DNA from: Echinometra lucunter
Lineage: Eukaryota > Echinodermata > Echinoidea > Camarodonta > Echinometridae
Assembly (NCBI GenBank): GCA_029962745.1
Contig: CM057158.1
Coordinates: 10,427,780 to 10,491,779, forward strand
Reading direction: 5' to 3'
Length of the DNA: 64,000 nucleotides
Shown piece after piece: positions 34,426-47,293 of the stretch; within the stretch, counting starts at the first letter, position 1, and each line of letters begins with the position of its first letter. The notes beneath the pieces are model-generated. The model saw only the letters and a list, made by a program, of their open reading frames with translations. It had not been told where the DNA came from and did no database searches. Position numbers and translations under genes: made by a program.

Positions 34426-36382
34426 ACCTTATGAGGTTGCCTTTAAACTGCATTATTCAGATGACAGATCGTGAACGCATGACACGAAGAATGCATTGCA
34501 GCGAGTAATTATATAATATTATGTTTGTATATATACATGTAGTGAAATCTGTTGACAAAAAAAAAAAAAAAATCATATATGTAGTGCCATAAGCTACTGT
34601 ATTTTGATTTTTCAAACTCTCAAGATTGGGAGAACCTCTTATTCGTATTTTCAGCACCAGTGGAAGAGTATTCATATAATTATTATATTCGTATCATAAA
34701 TTGTATATAGGCCTAACTGAAGATGACAAGAAGCTTGAAAGTTATTTGAATGTTGAATTTGATACGTGTCTTCATCAGTAGGCACTATTTCATGTCACAT
34801 TCAGCAACCATTCACATCTTGTATAAAGAAAATATGGAGTGTTATTCTGAAGTGTACTAGCATGAATTACTTAACTTCATTTAGAACATGCACATGATTA
34901 TAGAGCGTCGAAATATCAGTAAAGTATAGGCCTATTTTTGAGCAGTCGGGTATAGGAAATCTCCATAATGATTCTCACACTCAGTGTGTACACAATGGGT
35001 CGACTCGAATCATACCGTATATTTCAGGATTTCATACTTTTATATGTCTTGCCTTTTTCATCCATCCGATCTAGAAGGAAAGATCGTTACATTACGAAAA
35101 GGAGGCATTGTGAGCGATTAGATCAAAATGAACTAAATAAAAAAGTTCATTCAGCATCGAGACATGCAGTTTTACCGGCACAATGCAAAATATGATTAGA
35201 CGTATCATCAGTATAGTCAAACAATATCCCAGGTGGGAGCTTCTTTAGACACTGACTACAAAGAATATTGACTAGTAGTCAGAACGATTCAGAGTCGTGA
35301 ACACGTACACATAAAACTGAGTATTTACCATGTTTACACTTTTAAGAAAGTACGAGTTTTCCTCGAAAACTTTTATTTACATGTTATTGTATGAATATGC
35401 GTGCCTAAAGGCCTGTTCTTCTTGAACAGCAGTCAGGTAGGCATTGTGAGCAATGTCACATCAAGATTAACATTTTGAAACAGTGTTTACTTAAAGAATT
35501 TTACCACTGCAAAGCATTTAGAGCAAATGTGTCGTGGTTAAATGTTTTCCTCCAATGGGAGTTTTGATTTTATATTGACCAATATTAATAGACACAAAGT
35601 TCACAAGAAAGCGAGACAGTTATATTCAGAGTCGTGAACTTGTATGACCGAGCAGAAATCTGCACTTTAAAACTGAGTTTTGCTCAATTTAGTTACATAT
35701 CACAGCCCTTTGGCGACATGGGTCCCAGTCGGCAGTGCAGTGGCATGTATGTAATAGCTATTGCGTGAGTTTATTGAATTGGAAAAAAAATCTAAGTATC
35801 TTCTGTCAGCTTAAAGATCTAATGTAAATATACAGCTCTTGATTTGTTGCATAAAGATGACTTGAACAGGAATACAAAAATGCATATGGCGTATTATTTC
35901 AAGTTAATTCTTCACTGTCAATCTCAGACGATCTGCATGACGACACCTCTCTACCATTTCTCACAATATCTGAAAAGAAAAAATAGAATTATGTTACATT
36001 TCGAAATGATAAAATTCCATCTTAAATTCTATTCAAAGGATATGTTTCTGGTGGTGATAAGTATGATCGGTGAGATGAGTGTTATAATGTCGATGAAAGC
36101 TCAGGATGGAGTAAAGTATGGATTCATTGTGACGATGTTGATGATAGCTTTATTTTGTGTGTGAGCGTGATGCAGTCAGTCTACGGCATGAAGAAGCTTG
36201 TAGAACATTGATTCGCGGTGACGATGTTGATGTGGTGAATTCATCAATGGGCGAAGTAGAGTATGAATGCATGGTGAAGATGTTGATGTAGGCCCTACAA
36301 TGATGGTGATCCATTGTTGATAATAACACATGGCGCATGAAGAGGTTATGGCATAAACCCACCCCACATGAATTCATGGCCT
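34426..36382. other. Possible distal part of the large element
   Basis: AT-rich, with no coding frame. The block TCAGAGTCGTGAAC occurs twice (about 35288 and 35626) followed in both cases by AAAACTGAGT, a loose direct repeat about 340 bp apart. Around 36090-36290 GTGACGATGTTGATG-like blocks repeat loosely. Confidence 0.35.
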
Positions 36383-36795
36383 TTAACCCATTCGTGACAG
36401 AGGTCCACATTTTGTGGTTTGGCCTAATATCTTTTGATGCAAAGCCCTAATAATCATACCAAATACATGAGCAGAAAGAGCAAAAAATTCTACACAAACT
36501 GTGCCCATTTTGGTTGCGTCAATATTCATTGTTTGATGCTGAAATTTTTTAAAAGGAAAATAAGCATTAAAATCCTTAAATTGGCAATGTGATAGAAAGT
36601 TTAAAATCACCGTTTTTGCCTGCAAATTGGCAACTCTTTCACTTCTCATTACTTCTGTCAATTTATATTCATTTCAGATACATGACGTTTTATAAGAAAA
36701 ATGTAGCAATAGAATGAAAATGTTGGTGTTGCCAATTTGAAGAATAAAAGCTGATCAAATTAGGCTTTAAATAATTCCTGTCATGAATGAGTTAA
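36383..36795. mobile_element. piggyBac-like non-autonomous element
   Basis: The left edge TTAACCCATTCGTGACAG and the right edge, inverted, TTAACTCATTCATGACAG match at 16 of 18 positions. TTAA at both outer edges fits a piggyBac-type target. Length is about 413 bp. No own protein. The superfamily call rests on the TTAA flank and the CCC start. Confidence 0.65.
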
Positions 36796-37206
36796 TTGAC
36801 TTATGTATGATGATGATGATGATATCGCGATGGTTGATCGTCACGAACGCTATGTTGATGGGATGATGGCGAGAGATATAAAAGGGTTTGCCTTTGCTAA
36901 ATTAATGTTGGCCGCGCTGTACGTGAACATTAGTCAAGCTCTCTGGCCTTTATCCCAAGCGTACTGTTCGTGGTTTTATCAAGTACATGTAAGTGCTGCT
37001 ATGCTCGCGGTTACTTTCTTTCTTTTCCATGCACCTTTCCTTTCTCTTTACCTTTTAATCGCCAACAGTATGTAAGATAGGAACCCGGATAGGGAATTCC
37101 TCATGCATGCTGACACAGACTGACTATAGCTGCATGACAGACATTGGCAATGACAATGACAATGATAATTCCTCTCTTAATTTCTCCGAAGCGAGACATA
37201 GGGTTA

Positions 37207-37311
37207 GGGTTAAATGATAATAATAATAATGATGATGATGATGATGATAATAATGATGATGATGATAATAATAATAATAATAATAATAATTATTATTATT
37301 ATTATTATTAT
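37207..37311. repeat. (GAT)n / (AAT)n microsatellite
   Basis: GATGATGAT and AATAATAAT runs switching to ATTATT at the end. A GGGTTAGGGTTA pair directly before it is too short to call telomeric. Confidence 0.9.
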
Positions 37312-37539
37312 AAAAATAAGAAGCTTGAAGAAGAATTATAATATTGATAAGAAGAATTAGAAGAATAATGATAATAGTAGATCTAAGTAATGATTGTAAA
37401 AAATGATAATCAAATAATAATAAATTCTGTAGTGATGAGAATTAAGATAAAATCAAAGTAAGAAAATGAAAACAAAATTAATCATTTTTAATTCATTATT
37501 GTTATCACTTTTTATATATATACTGCCTTAACGTGCGCG

Positions 37540-37860
37540 ATGGCAATAATATTGACCCATCTATTGTGATGTATCACTATCAGGCTTTGATTTGCCGACG
37601 CGTCCGCACATACCTCACTGAATGACCGTACTCATTCATAAACTGCATGCAAGCGCGGCGCGAAACCAATTGCTATTGTGACGTTAGCTGACCTTTACAA
37701 CTCGGAAGTATTTCAGCCAGGTGTGCGCGTCTACGAGCGCATTATTCATAAGCAATTGGTAAGTCGCGTAAGAAAAGCCAAAGCTTGACAACGTACGCGG
37801 TCGTGAACGCGTCGCGCAATGCATAACGCACTCGTAACTCCGCCCCTCGATACGGCCTAT
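37540..37860. other. CpG-rich region, possible right end of the large element
   Basis: A second island of CG dinucleotides (ACGCGTCCGCAC, GCGCGGCGCG, ACGCGTCGCGC). Read inverted from 37851 it gives ATCGAGGGGCGGAG then CGAGTGCG, resembling ATCTAGGGGCGTGG then CGAGTGCG at 28903. GTTCACG also recurs in both. This may be a decayed terminal inverted repeat. Confidence 0.35.
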
Positions 37861-38094
37861 GAGTAAACTCTGTTAATTTTTGGGAAGGCAAAATGTGCCA
37901 CTATCGGACAGCTATCGGCACCATTTTAATCTGAATATGTGACCAACTTCAGATGCAGATATCTTTGGATAGAAATACTTGTGAGTTATGAAAATCGATA
38001 TATACGCTAATTAAAACATTGTCTTCACTTTGTGCTATAGCAAAAATCACGAAACTCTAAAAATAGCTGAATTCTGAAAAACGTTCAGACACCC

Positions 38095-38105
38095 TACTAC
38101 TACTG

Positions 38106-38145
<40 letters not shown>

Positions 38146-38207
38146 CACTACTACCACTACTACTGCTACTACTACTACTGCTACTACTACTACTACTACT
38201 ACTACTA
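38095..38207. repeat. (CTA)n microsatellite, left part
   Basis: CTACTACTA with occasional CCA and CTG variants. It is interrupted by the element at 38208-38912 and resumes beyond it. Confidence 0.95.
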
Positions 38208-38912
38208 CAGGAGAAACTCGGTATAACGAGGTCGTCGGGACCGAAGGGTTTTCCTCGTTATAGCCGTTACCTCGTTATATCAGAACAAACAAAAAAAGTG
38301 TATGTATGGGACTACGTGTACATACATGAATGTACAGAGGTCTGCTGTCGCTACTTATGAACTCATTTTGCAGCCACAGAGACATTGATAATAACATCAT
38401 CCTCTGATCTAGCTGATAATATTCTGGATAATATTAGAAAATGTGTTTAAACTACTAATTTCAGACGCCAAAATTACCGATGACATGAAAGTTCATCGCA
38501 CCATCGAGGTTGCCTGTTCTGCGATATGAAAAAAAAAGTTACGCGCTGTACTATGCTACAAATAAAAAAACGTAATCTGCGTGCATCGGCCGCCCAGTTG
38601 AGCGAGCTGGGACTTGTTTGTGCCAGTAGTGGTGCCGTTATCTCTGCTGAATGGTTTTTGCGGGGGTTTTTGTTGATGAAGCTGCAGTGAAATTTGCTTG
38701 GTCGTTATAACGGGAATGATTATCAATGTATTTCTTTGTTTAAGGGGTTTAGGATTTAGCTCGTTATAGCCGATATCTCGTTATAGCCGATCTCGTTATA
38801 ACAGGTTCATGCCGCCATAGACTTACACGTAAGTAAATTTGGGACCGTGACAAAACTCTCGTTATAGCCGTTACCTCGTTATAGCCGAGCTCGTTATATC
38901 GGGATTTCCCTG
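38208..38912. mobile_element. pogo/Tigger-like non-autonomous element inside (CTA)n
   Basis: The left end CAGGAGAAACTCGGTATAAC and the right end, inverted, CAGGGAAATCCCGATATAAC agree at most positions, and TA flanks both sides (38206-38207 and 38913-38914). CTCGTTATAGCCG recurs several times near both ends. CAGGG ends, a TATAACGAG-rich subterminus and TA targets fit Tc1/mariner-pogo MITEs. The interior has no reading frame. Confidence 0.8.
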
Positions 38913-38927
38913 TACTACTACTGCTAT

Positions 38928-38978
<51 letters not shown>

Positions 38979-39260
38979 CACTACTACTACTACTACCACT
39001 ACTGCCACTACTGCCACTACTGCCACTACTGCCACTACTGCCACTACTGCCACTACTACTACTACTGCTACTACTACTACTACTACTGCTACTACTGCTA
39101 CTACTGCTACTACCACTACTACTACTACTACTGCTACTACTACTACTACTGCTATTACTACTACTACTGCTACTACTACTACTACTGCTACTACTACTAC
39201 TACTACCGCTACTACCGCTACTACCGCTACTACCGCTACTACCGCTACTACCGCTACTAC
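38913..39260. repeat. (CTA)n / (CTACTGCCA)n microsatellite, right part
   Basis: Runs of CTACTACTA with GCCACTACT and ACCGCTACT higher-order variants, up to the gap. The poly-Ser and poly-Val frames over it are artefacts. Confidence 0.95.
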
Positions 39261-39760
39261 NNNNNNNNNNNNNNNNNNNNNNNNNNNNNNNNNNNNNNNN
39301 NNNNNNNNNNNNNNNNNNNNNNNNNNNNNNNNNNNNNNNNNNNNNNNNNNNNNNNNNNNNNNNNNNNNNNNNNNNNNNNNNNNNNNNNNNNNNNNNNNNN
39401 NNNNNNNNNNNNNNNNNNNNNNNNNNNNNNNNNNNNNNNNNNNNNNNNNNNNNNNNNNNNNNNNNNNNNNNNNNNNNNNNNNNNNNNNNNNNNNNNNNNN
39501 NNNNNNNNNNNNNNNNNNNNNNNNNNNNNNNNNNNNNNNNNNNNNNNNNNNNNNNNNNNNNNNNNNNNNNNNNNNNNNNNNNNNNNNNNNNNNNNNNNNN
39601 NNNNNNNNNNNNNNNNNNNNNNNNNNNNNNNNNNNNNNNNNNNNNNNNNNNNNNNNNNNNNNNNNNNNNNNNNNNNNNNNNNNNNNNNNNNNNNNNNNNN
39701 NNNNNNNNNNNNNNNNNNNNNNNNNNNNNNNNNNNNNNNNNNNNNNNNNNNNNNNNNNNN
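39261..39760. other. Assembly gap (500 N)
   Basis: Exactly 500 undetermined bases. The gap follows the CTA microsatellite directly, which probably broke the assembly. Confidence 0.98.
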
Positions 39761-42700
39761 CTTTTTTCTTCTCTTTTTCTTTCTCTAGCCACACTCTCTC
39801 TCTCTCTCTCTCTTCACTTCATCACCTTTCATCTTTCCCCTTAATTCTATAATCTTGTATCCTACACATTTCTATTATCACATCAGGTAAACCAATGTTG
39901 AGGACAGAGAAATAAGCCACACACCTGCCACACATAATGGAATATATTCCTCCCTGACTACATCTCTCACCTATATCCTAAACTTTCAGATAGCCATCAG
40001 ATCAATAGCACCTGTCATATAATATGCCTTTAATAAAAGCATTAGCCTGGCTCCCTTAAGGCTAAAAGAACATCGCCATGTCATCGTGTTTACCAAAAAT
40101 CTCGAAAATAGATTATGGCACACAGACCCTCTGCATGACAAAATAGAATTAAACTCTTACAATGTCCAAATTTAGTTTCCTATTTCTGGATTGTTGTATT
40201 GATTTTTTTCTTCTTTATGAAAGGGTTTTGGCTGGAGGGGAAGAGAGATATCACCATGGCAAGAATGATTTATAAATGTATTTAGGAACAAATATGCATT
40301 TTAGAATAGTAGCAAATGCCAGGTGGAATTCCCAAGATTGATTAATAAACTGAAGCATGTACATTTATGATTGATGACCACTCCCTAATCTCTCTCCAAG
40401 AGATGAATAGAATCTTGCATTACAACACATGAAAATATGATCTAAATCTAAGAGCAACACCGATTAATGTTTCTCTCCATCTCTCCCTCTCTCACTCTCC
40501 TCTCTCCTCTCTCTCTCTTCCTCAATCTTGTTTTTTTCTCTCTCTCTTTCTCTCTCTGTTCTGTTCTTTCTGGAGAAATGAAGAACAAAAAAGTGCATTA
40601 AAAACATATGCAAATCTAATACTGACTGCTCCCTGCTCTTTCTGAGGGGTTGAATAGAATCTCAAATAAAAAACATGAAAATATAATCTAACTCTAAGAG
40701 TACTGATTAATGTTTCTCTACTATACTCTCCACAGTCCACACATTCTCTCACTCTCCACCCCTTCTCTCTCACTTTCTCTCTGCCCTTTCTGGAGCACTG
40801 AAGGATGAAAAAGTGCACCCCCAACCCCCTCCCCCCCAACAACATACAAATCTGATATACATGTACAGTTAGCCATTTATATTTTGCAGTATACGAATCA
40901 AAATCTTGGTCAACCTTTCCTTTATTAAAACATATGTGTCATTTTCAAAAGCTAAAAGTAAATTGTATATATACGCATACAAGCTCTACTACAGGAAATT
41001 TCCGATCAAAATGAGAAGTTTTATAATTAGTGGTTTTATAAATTATGACCTATAACAGAAAGGAGGTATGAATTATGAAGTGTACTGTAACATTTATTAT
41101 TTAATCAAATATGAAATCAAATATATGTCACATCTATAAATTAGCTTGAAATCTTTGGTAGATATGAACATATTTTGTATGCATTATTTCATCAGCTCTT
41201 TTCTTTGCATTGCATGGTATGCAGGACATGAAGTGAATTTTTTCTCTCTATCTCTCTGTTGTCTCCGACATTTTTCCTTCGTGCAAAGACTTATAGTTGC
41301 CAATTCAACATCTCTTCCATATTAATGAGCTTTGTGATTTCATAAGATCTAAAATGAAACACATATATGCATGTATCTGTATCATTTACTACCCCAAAAA
41401 AATGACTACAAAAAATCTACCATAACTTGCTTTTTCTTTTTTTTTTTTACACATACAAATCTGATTAATCTTCCATTAAACAGTGCCATTTGCAAAGATT
41501 GCTTCATCAGTTCACAAAACACAACCTTCCACTACATTTAGGGATTCTGCGTTCTATCTCTGCAAGTAGAAAACATCATCATCAGAGGTAATATTTGTAA
41601 AAGGAGAGCATCGCTGGTAGGCAAACATACGGATATAGGGCTGACACACACTGTGTGCTTTAGTGTAATGGAGAAGGGCAAGGGACAGGAGGCATGGACT
41701 CAAATCAATAAAATTCAGAGTAAATCTTCCTGCGAGTCCATCATAGATTTAAAGGCCTGTCAAGATGCCAGATGCAGAGAAATCCTAATATATTGACTTT
41801 CTTGAGAGCATGCATTAAATTTTCAATTCTTCCTCATTCAATTTTAACTGGAACCAATATATTTGTACCAATCAAATTAATTTGTGAACAGCTAATATGT
41901 GAGAAATACCCTACCCCCCCCCAAAAAAAAAACACTTTCGATACCCAGCATTCTAGGGGCTAACGGCTAAGGCTTCTTATTCTGATCATTTAAATCAGAG
42001 CCCAATTTGATGCAGCTTAGAGCGGAATTCCCACTAATCCCGCTCTACGTCTTTTCCCTTCTAATCCTTCCGCTTCTGCATAGACAAATGAACGGGGGAG
42101 CGGGGAAACTGCTGTGAATACCCGGGCGTAGAGAAGCCGATAAAAACCAAGGGACATGACTGCTGATAAGCTACCTAAGGGCTTTGAGGAAAATAAAGGA
42201 TGACAATTAGGGCATTTATGGAATCACATGGCTGTTCAATTTTGTGAACACCCTTATGCATGCCTATGCATGAGCATACATTGACTAGTCTACCTCACCA
42301 GTCACTTTTATGTTTATAGAGATATATTTGAACTTGCAATATCTCTTAATAGAAGTAATGCTAAACTTTCAAAAAGACAAAACATAAGAAGTTAAGTAGA
42401 GAACTCCATAAAACTTATAACCTAATATGGGAAACGTATGATATTCGATAACTTGAGAATCTGCCCACGTGTATACAGTGTACTTCCAGAGTGAGTTTGC
42501 AATGATCATTGCTTTGTACAACCGTAGCTTGAATAGGAACATGATTCATGAGAGAAGAAAACCCATCAAAGACGTTGGCACAATGAGAAGCTATGCCTCC
42601 AAATGAAAACACAGGCATAACTCAAATTCATAAATTTGTCAAAATGTTTAGGTTTGTATTGCTATCTATAGGACTTTTCCACAGGTCCGCAAACTATAAC

Positions 42701-43237
42701 CACAGCACTTCATTTGGAGATATGGCTTTTTTCTCACACAATGAACCTTTATAGGGTTCGCTCATGTGCAGTTGCTGTGAAGGGCATAACGACAAAGCTA
42801 CAGTTTAAGTCTCTTTAAGTATCTAAACCATTTTTTGCTTCTCATATGTCATACATTCAATTTGAGGACAAAAAAAATCAAAGCATCTTAGTTTTGCTGG
42901 TATCTTGCTATTTTCCATCTCAAAGCAAAAAAAATCTGATGAAGTTTTTGACAGGTTATACCAAAACTGTACATAAGCTTTAAATTGTAAAGGCCTTTTC
43001 CACATGAAATTATTATCATAATCTTTATCTATTCTCCTAGAGGGGACACTGAAATGGATTTTGTGCTTTAATCCTATCCAATTATGTTATCCTTTTCATT
43101 CTTTGTTTGACCTAAAAAATTCTGGCAATTTCTCCTCTTCCATTGTACACAAGTGTAGCACCCTCACACTCTTCGGCAATGTTTTCTTTTTATCATTTTA
43201 TGTTTACACTACACTGCTGGCATACCAACATGCACTA
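39761..43237. other. Intron sequence of the DHHC gene
   Basis: Apart from the duplication at 40376-40860 and short CT-rich stretches, nothing is recognised. No exon is supported on either strand. Confidence 0.35.
40376..40860. repeat. Diverged tandem duplication of about 245 bp
   Basis: Two units, 40376-40622 and 40623-40860, share in order ACTCCCT/GCTCCCT, GAATAGAATCT, CATGAAAATAT, ATTAATGTTTCTCT, a CT-rich stretch, TTTCTGGAG, AAAAGTGCA and CAAATCT. Confidence 0.7.
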
Positions 43238-43697
43238 AAGTGATTACACAATGGTTAAAAAAAAAATTGATATATGATCGAGAATAGAATTCTAAAAACA
43301 AAAACATTAAAAATTTGATGATTTTCAATCGAAATCAATGCATTTTGGCAAATTATTTGTGATTAGTCAAGGGTTGACCTAAAAATTTGAGTATGAGGTA
43401 TGACATAGATGTGGTTACTCAGCTTCGTGCATTGCAGTTGTGGTGCGCGCTAGACTGTACAATATGTATTATACCTTGCGCGAATTGCGTGACAAGGTAA
43501 CCACAATGACGTCATTGTGGGTACCCAAATGAAACTGGGTCACAGCTGAGGGGCCAAAAGTAGGCTGAAATCTTACCATATTTTGGGTTTTTCTTGGCAA
43601 CACGATTTTTTTAAAAACTTTAGGCAGATGATTTTCTGCTAATAAAATCATGCTCTTTTAAATGAAGGAACATTGTTTCAGCATTGGGTACCCCGTT
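43238..43697. mobile_element. MITE with TA flanks, copy D
   Basis: It starts AAGTGATTACACAATGG and ends, inverted, AACGGGGTACCCAATGC, with TA on both sides. Its interior matches 57145-57626, including TGATCGAGAATAGAATTCTA, TGCGCGCTAGACTGTACAAT and GGCAGATGATTTTCTGCTAA. Length is 460 bp. The TA flank suggests Tc1/mariner. Confidence 0.65.
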
Positions 43698-44593
43698 TAA
43701 CCCAATGGATGCGCAATATTATTGAAAAGATGAAAGATACCAGAGATCAATAAAATTTGGAGTAAAGGCCTGCTTCAACACAAAGAGTGAAAGGCTGAAA
43801 TCTGACCTAATTTGATTCTGAAAGGCACCGGTGCCACCTCTATCATGGAGGCGTAGACTCTTTAATGGAGGTGAGGAAAGGTAATTTGGATCAATCTTGC
43901 TTTGGTCCAATAACACAGAAAGGAAGTGCAATGGGTTCATATTTCATAGTTATATGATAAACAAATGGGAATGCAATGACATAGAGTGATCCTTTCTTGA
44001 ATGCTGACTGCTTGTGCTGATTGAACAACTCTACTCCCTGGGTTAAAATTAGTCTTCATGAAGTTTAATTATGTTAAAATCCATCACTGTAATACATATG
44101 ACATACTGGGAAATGGTTATTTTGGTACATATTGCATTATCTTCTTTATCCCTGAGGAAGGGGGGGGGGTGCCTGAAAATTTGGATTGAATATATTCTTA
44201 TTGGCAATTAACAATGCATTATTGAGTCAACTCTTCTCATTGACTTTTGTTGGTCTGTTTGTTTACTTATGCCAATACGTGGACTATTTCAAGATGACAT
44301 ACTTGGAAGATATCTTTCTTCTCTTTCTTCACCCTGTATTTTTTTTTTTGAGAAGGAATAAAAAAAACAGTGGCAAAAATTATCTTTTGTGCTTCTTGGT
44401 GGCAAAAAGGTGTGGACCAATCAAATTCTTAGAAAGTTTAACATCACATTATGAGTAATGTCTACACAGCTTTTGGCAAACCTCTCCTTTATTTCAGCAT
44501 GAAGAAGTATAGACATGTACATGTGTATTTCATTATTATAAGCAGTTTACTACGCAACGGGAGGTTTGCCGCTGGACATATGAATGAGCCCTA

Positions 44594-44832
44594 AGGCGCA
44601 ATCACACATCGCCGATTTCGAAGGCAGTTCATGCCGGTTGTCAAATCACCGTGAACCGTGTCGGAGCGATGGCGGAACTCTTTAAACGCGTTTTGAATAG
44701 TTTTCAACATCAGAGTTCATGGCGGATGAGTGACGGATGATCAGGGTTTATGTAAGCTGTTAACACAGTCTTTGGCGGTTCACGGCGGAGACCCGAACCG
44801 CCGTCTAAATCAGCGATGTGTGATTGCACCTT
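44594..44832. mobile_element. MITE with GCAATCACACATCGC ends
   Basis: The left end AAGGCGCAATCACACATCGC and the right end, inverted, AAGGTGCAATCACACATCGC form arms of about 27 bp, with TA outside. The interior is relatively GC-rich and contains mirrored GGCGGTTC and GAACCGCC. Length is about 239 bp. Confidence 0.7.
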
Positions 44833-46817
44833 TAACATTTCTACGGATATAACAAAACAGGCAGGGACATACATCCCCAACATCCCAACATACATGAACC
44901 TTCTTTGCCCTAATTTACTCCCAACCATTTCCCCCAAACCAAAATTGGAACACTTTGGCCTTGTTATTATTGCATGTCAGGCCATGCAAAATTGCACACT
45001 TTCTGTCTCCTTCAGCCAAAAACATTCTCAAAAACATCTGCCCCTGCAGCGCATTGAGGAAATTGCCCACATACCCATCTAAGAGGTGAAAATAACATCC
45101 TGAGAGAACATTAGATTAATTGGAGTAGTCCCAGTAGAATATTTATGATGTTAGGTGTTTATAGAAGTCATGATGTGCCACAAATAACATTGTAAATCAC
45201 TCCTGTGAGATTTAATAATCAGGCCAGCTGCTCAGTTTGACGCTTTTAGGTGTAACTTTCACCATCTAATTTGAAGGCGGAGGGATGCGCTCTGGGAGTG
45301 CTGTCCAGCCACTGGAAAGCAGCATGTAAAATCTTTCATGTAGATGGTGTAGTGCTGAGGCTGTCTTTGAAAACCTTTCCTTGTTTTACTGAGAAAATGC
45401 CATTCTTACAATATCAGGGCTTCAAATTAAAAATAAAAACCCCCAAACTATTATGCAAGAATCTAATGTTTAAATTCACCTGTATCATTACTTTTATTTT
45501 TAGTAGAGGTTTGTAAATGCTGCCAATGCCATGAGACCAAGATGAGGAAAAAAAAATGGATATTTTCTTAATGTTGATTTTAATTCCACTTAATAGCAAT
45601 TTCAACTCTAGAATACACTTACGGAATAAATATCACATATCTCTTTTCATATAAATAATGGCCCTACAGAGAATTTAGAGGTAGATTTCCCTCAGCACTA
45701 TCTGCATTTTTGAAAAAGCACTGAATACCTTCCAGTCAAAATATTGAGATCAGATATTTCATACATGACAAGTACAACCAGTTAACAGAGAATATGTATA
45801 CAACAGAAGCTAGTTGTTTTTGTTTTTGTTTTATTCATAGTGGCTCTTCAGTAGTAACTTAAGCAGCAGCTTAAGCAGTACTGCAGGAGCAACCTTGCCT
45901 CCACTCAAGTATATTTTTTTTCACTGAAAAAGCCTAAATCAATGGCTAGCATGGTAATAGATTTCAAGGACTGTTCAATAACGGCCAAGCATAGATAATG
46001 GAAGTCGATAAAAACCTGAAAGCATTCTACACCTACACGTATAGTTATACTGTAGACTGTAGCTCTAATAATTCTCTCATATACAGTTCAGATTCCAAAC
46101 TTTCCAGGAAGATGACAGTTTAAGCTACATGTAATCGAGCTCTGGGTCTTGTTTCATGTAATTTGCTATCAAGATCAAGTAAGAGAAATTAATACTGAAG
46201 CTGCAGAAGTCATTGTATTTGACTAACAGAGGGGTATTCAGTAATGGGAGTTCGGTACTTGTTATTTATTACAAATCTTATGGAAACGGATCCCTGGTAA
46301 TAGAAATGCATTGAAGGAAAATTTGCCAAATGTCATTCAGCATTGTTGAATATTAAAAACATAAAAAATCCAAGCAAAAAAGTAAACAATTAATGATGTG
46401 AAGTAACAGACAAGGACTGTCTTCAAATCAGATGTATGCAAAATGTACAAACTTCACTGAAGTACTAAATTTTCATTTTCTGCCCCATCTTTGTAATGTT
46501 TTTCACAAAATTCCTATTTAGTCTAATTTTCACTAGTGACAGAGTTATTAGTCCTCTTGTAGGCCTGAAACTCTTATTAGAACTCACATAAATACAAGCA
46601 AAGAACACTTTATTTGTTGTTTTTCCTTGTATTATTTTTCCTCTGCATATCTTGAAATAATCAGAGATTTTTTCTCTCCTTTTGAAAATTTGAATACACT
46701 GCAAATTCATCAATGGTATTTGAAGGCAGCACTGTGATTACACAAGTAGAGAATACAAAAAAAAAAATACAGAACAAAAAAAATTATCAGATCACAGCAA
46801 GAAAATCCATCCACTTA
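44833..46817. other. Intron sequence of the DHHC gene
   Basis: AT-rich sequence with no recognised exon or repeat structure. The missing DHHC exon was not found here. Confidence 0.35.
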
Positions 46818-47221
46818 AGCCCACAGCACACTATGCGATCCGAGTGCGACCCGATTTTCGAACAAATTTCATTTTCCATTAAATATAAAAATTTAAGCAA
46901 GTAAAATTATCGGAATAATGAAGGGAGTACTAAAATCAAAATTTGGGTTAACTCCAATGCTTTTGGTCAGAGTAAAGGCCAAATCAGCTTTAAATCGTAA
47001 CCAATCACAAGACTGCTATGACCTCAGTACGATTTGTTACTGAGTTTGCTTTAATTCCTACAGGGAGGCTCGCAATAGCCCAGAATTTCGATTTTTTAGT
47101 TCATACAACTATTCAAAACTTTGATCATTAAGATTTTACACGTTTGAATGTTTATATCCATTGCTATAACAATATTTTACAGAATCGGATTGCAGACAGA
47201 TCATATAGTGTGCGGTGGGCT
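46818..47221 (+). mobile_element. MITE, TWA-flanked family, copy B
   Basis: It starts AGCCCACAGCACACTATGCG and ends, inverted, AGCCCACCGCACACTATATG, flanked by TTA on the left and TAA on the right. Length is 404 bp. The interior is the same as copies A and C. It ends 73 bp from the DHHC exon at 47294. Confidence 0.75.
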
Positions 47222-47293
47222 TAATATGAATTTTAGATGAAAACAGGTAAATAGACTTTAAGAAAAGGAAATAAAAAGAAAGGTCATACTCAC

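Noticed and set aside
36803..37075. 90-codon frame with hydrophobic stretches following the piggyBac-like element
   Set aside because: No splice signals, no recognised family. It starts with a GATGAT repeat.
37195..37215. GGGTTAGGGTTA as an interstitial telomere repeat
   Set aside because: Only about two units. Easily explained by chance beside a microsatellite.
38764..39794. Serine/valine-rich frames on the - strand across a gap
   Set aside because: They are translations of the (CTA)n microsatellite joined through 500 N.
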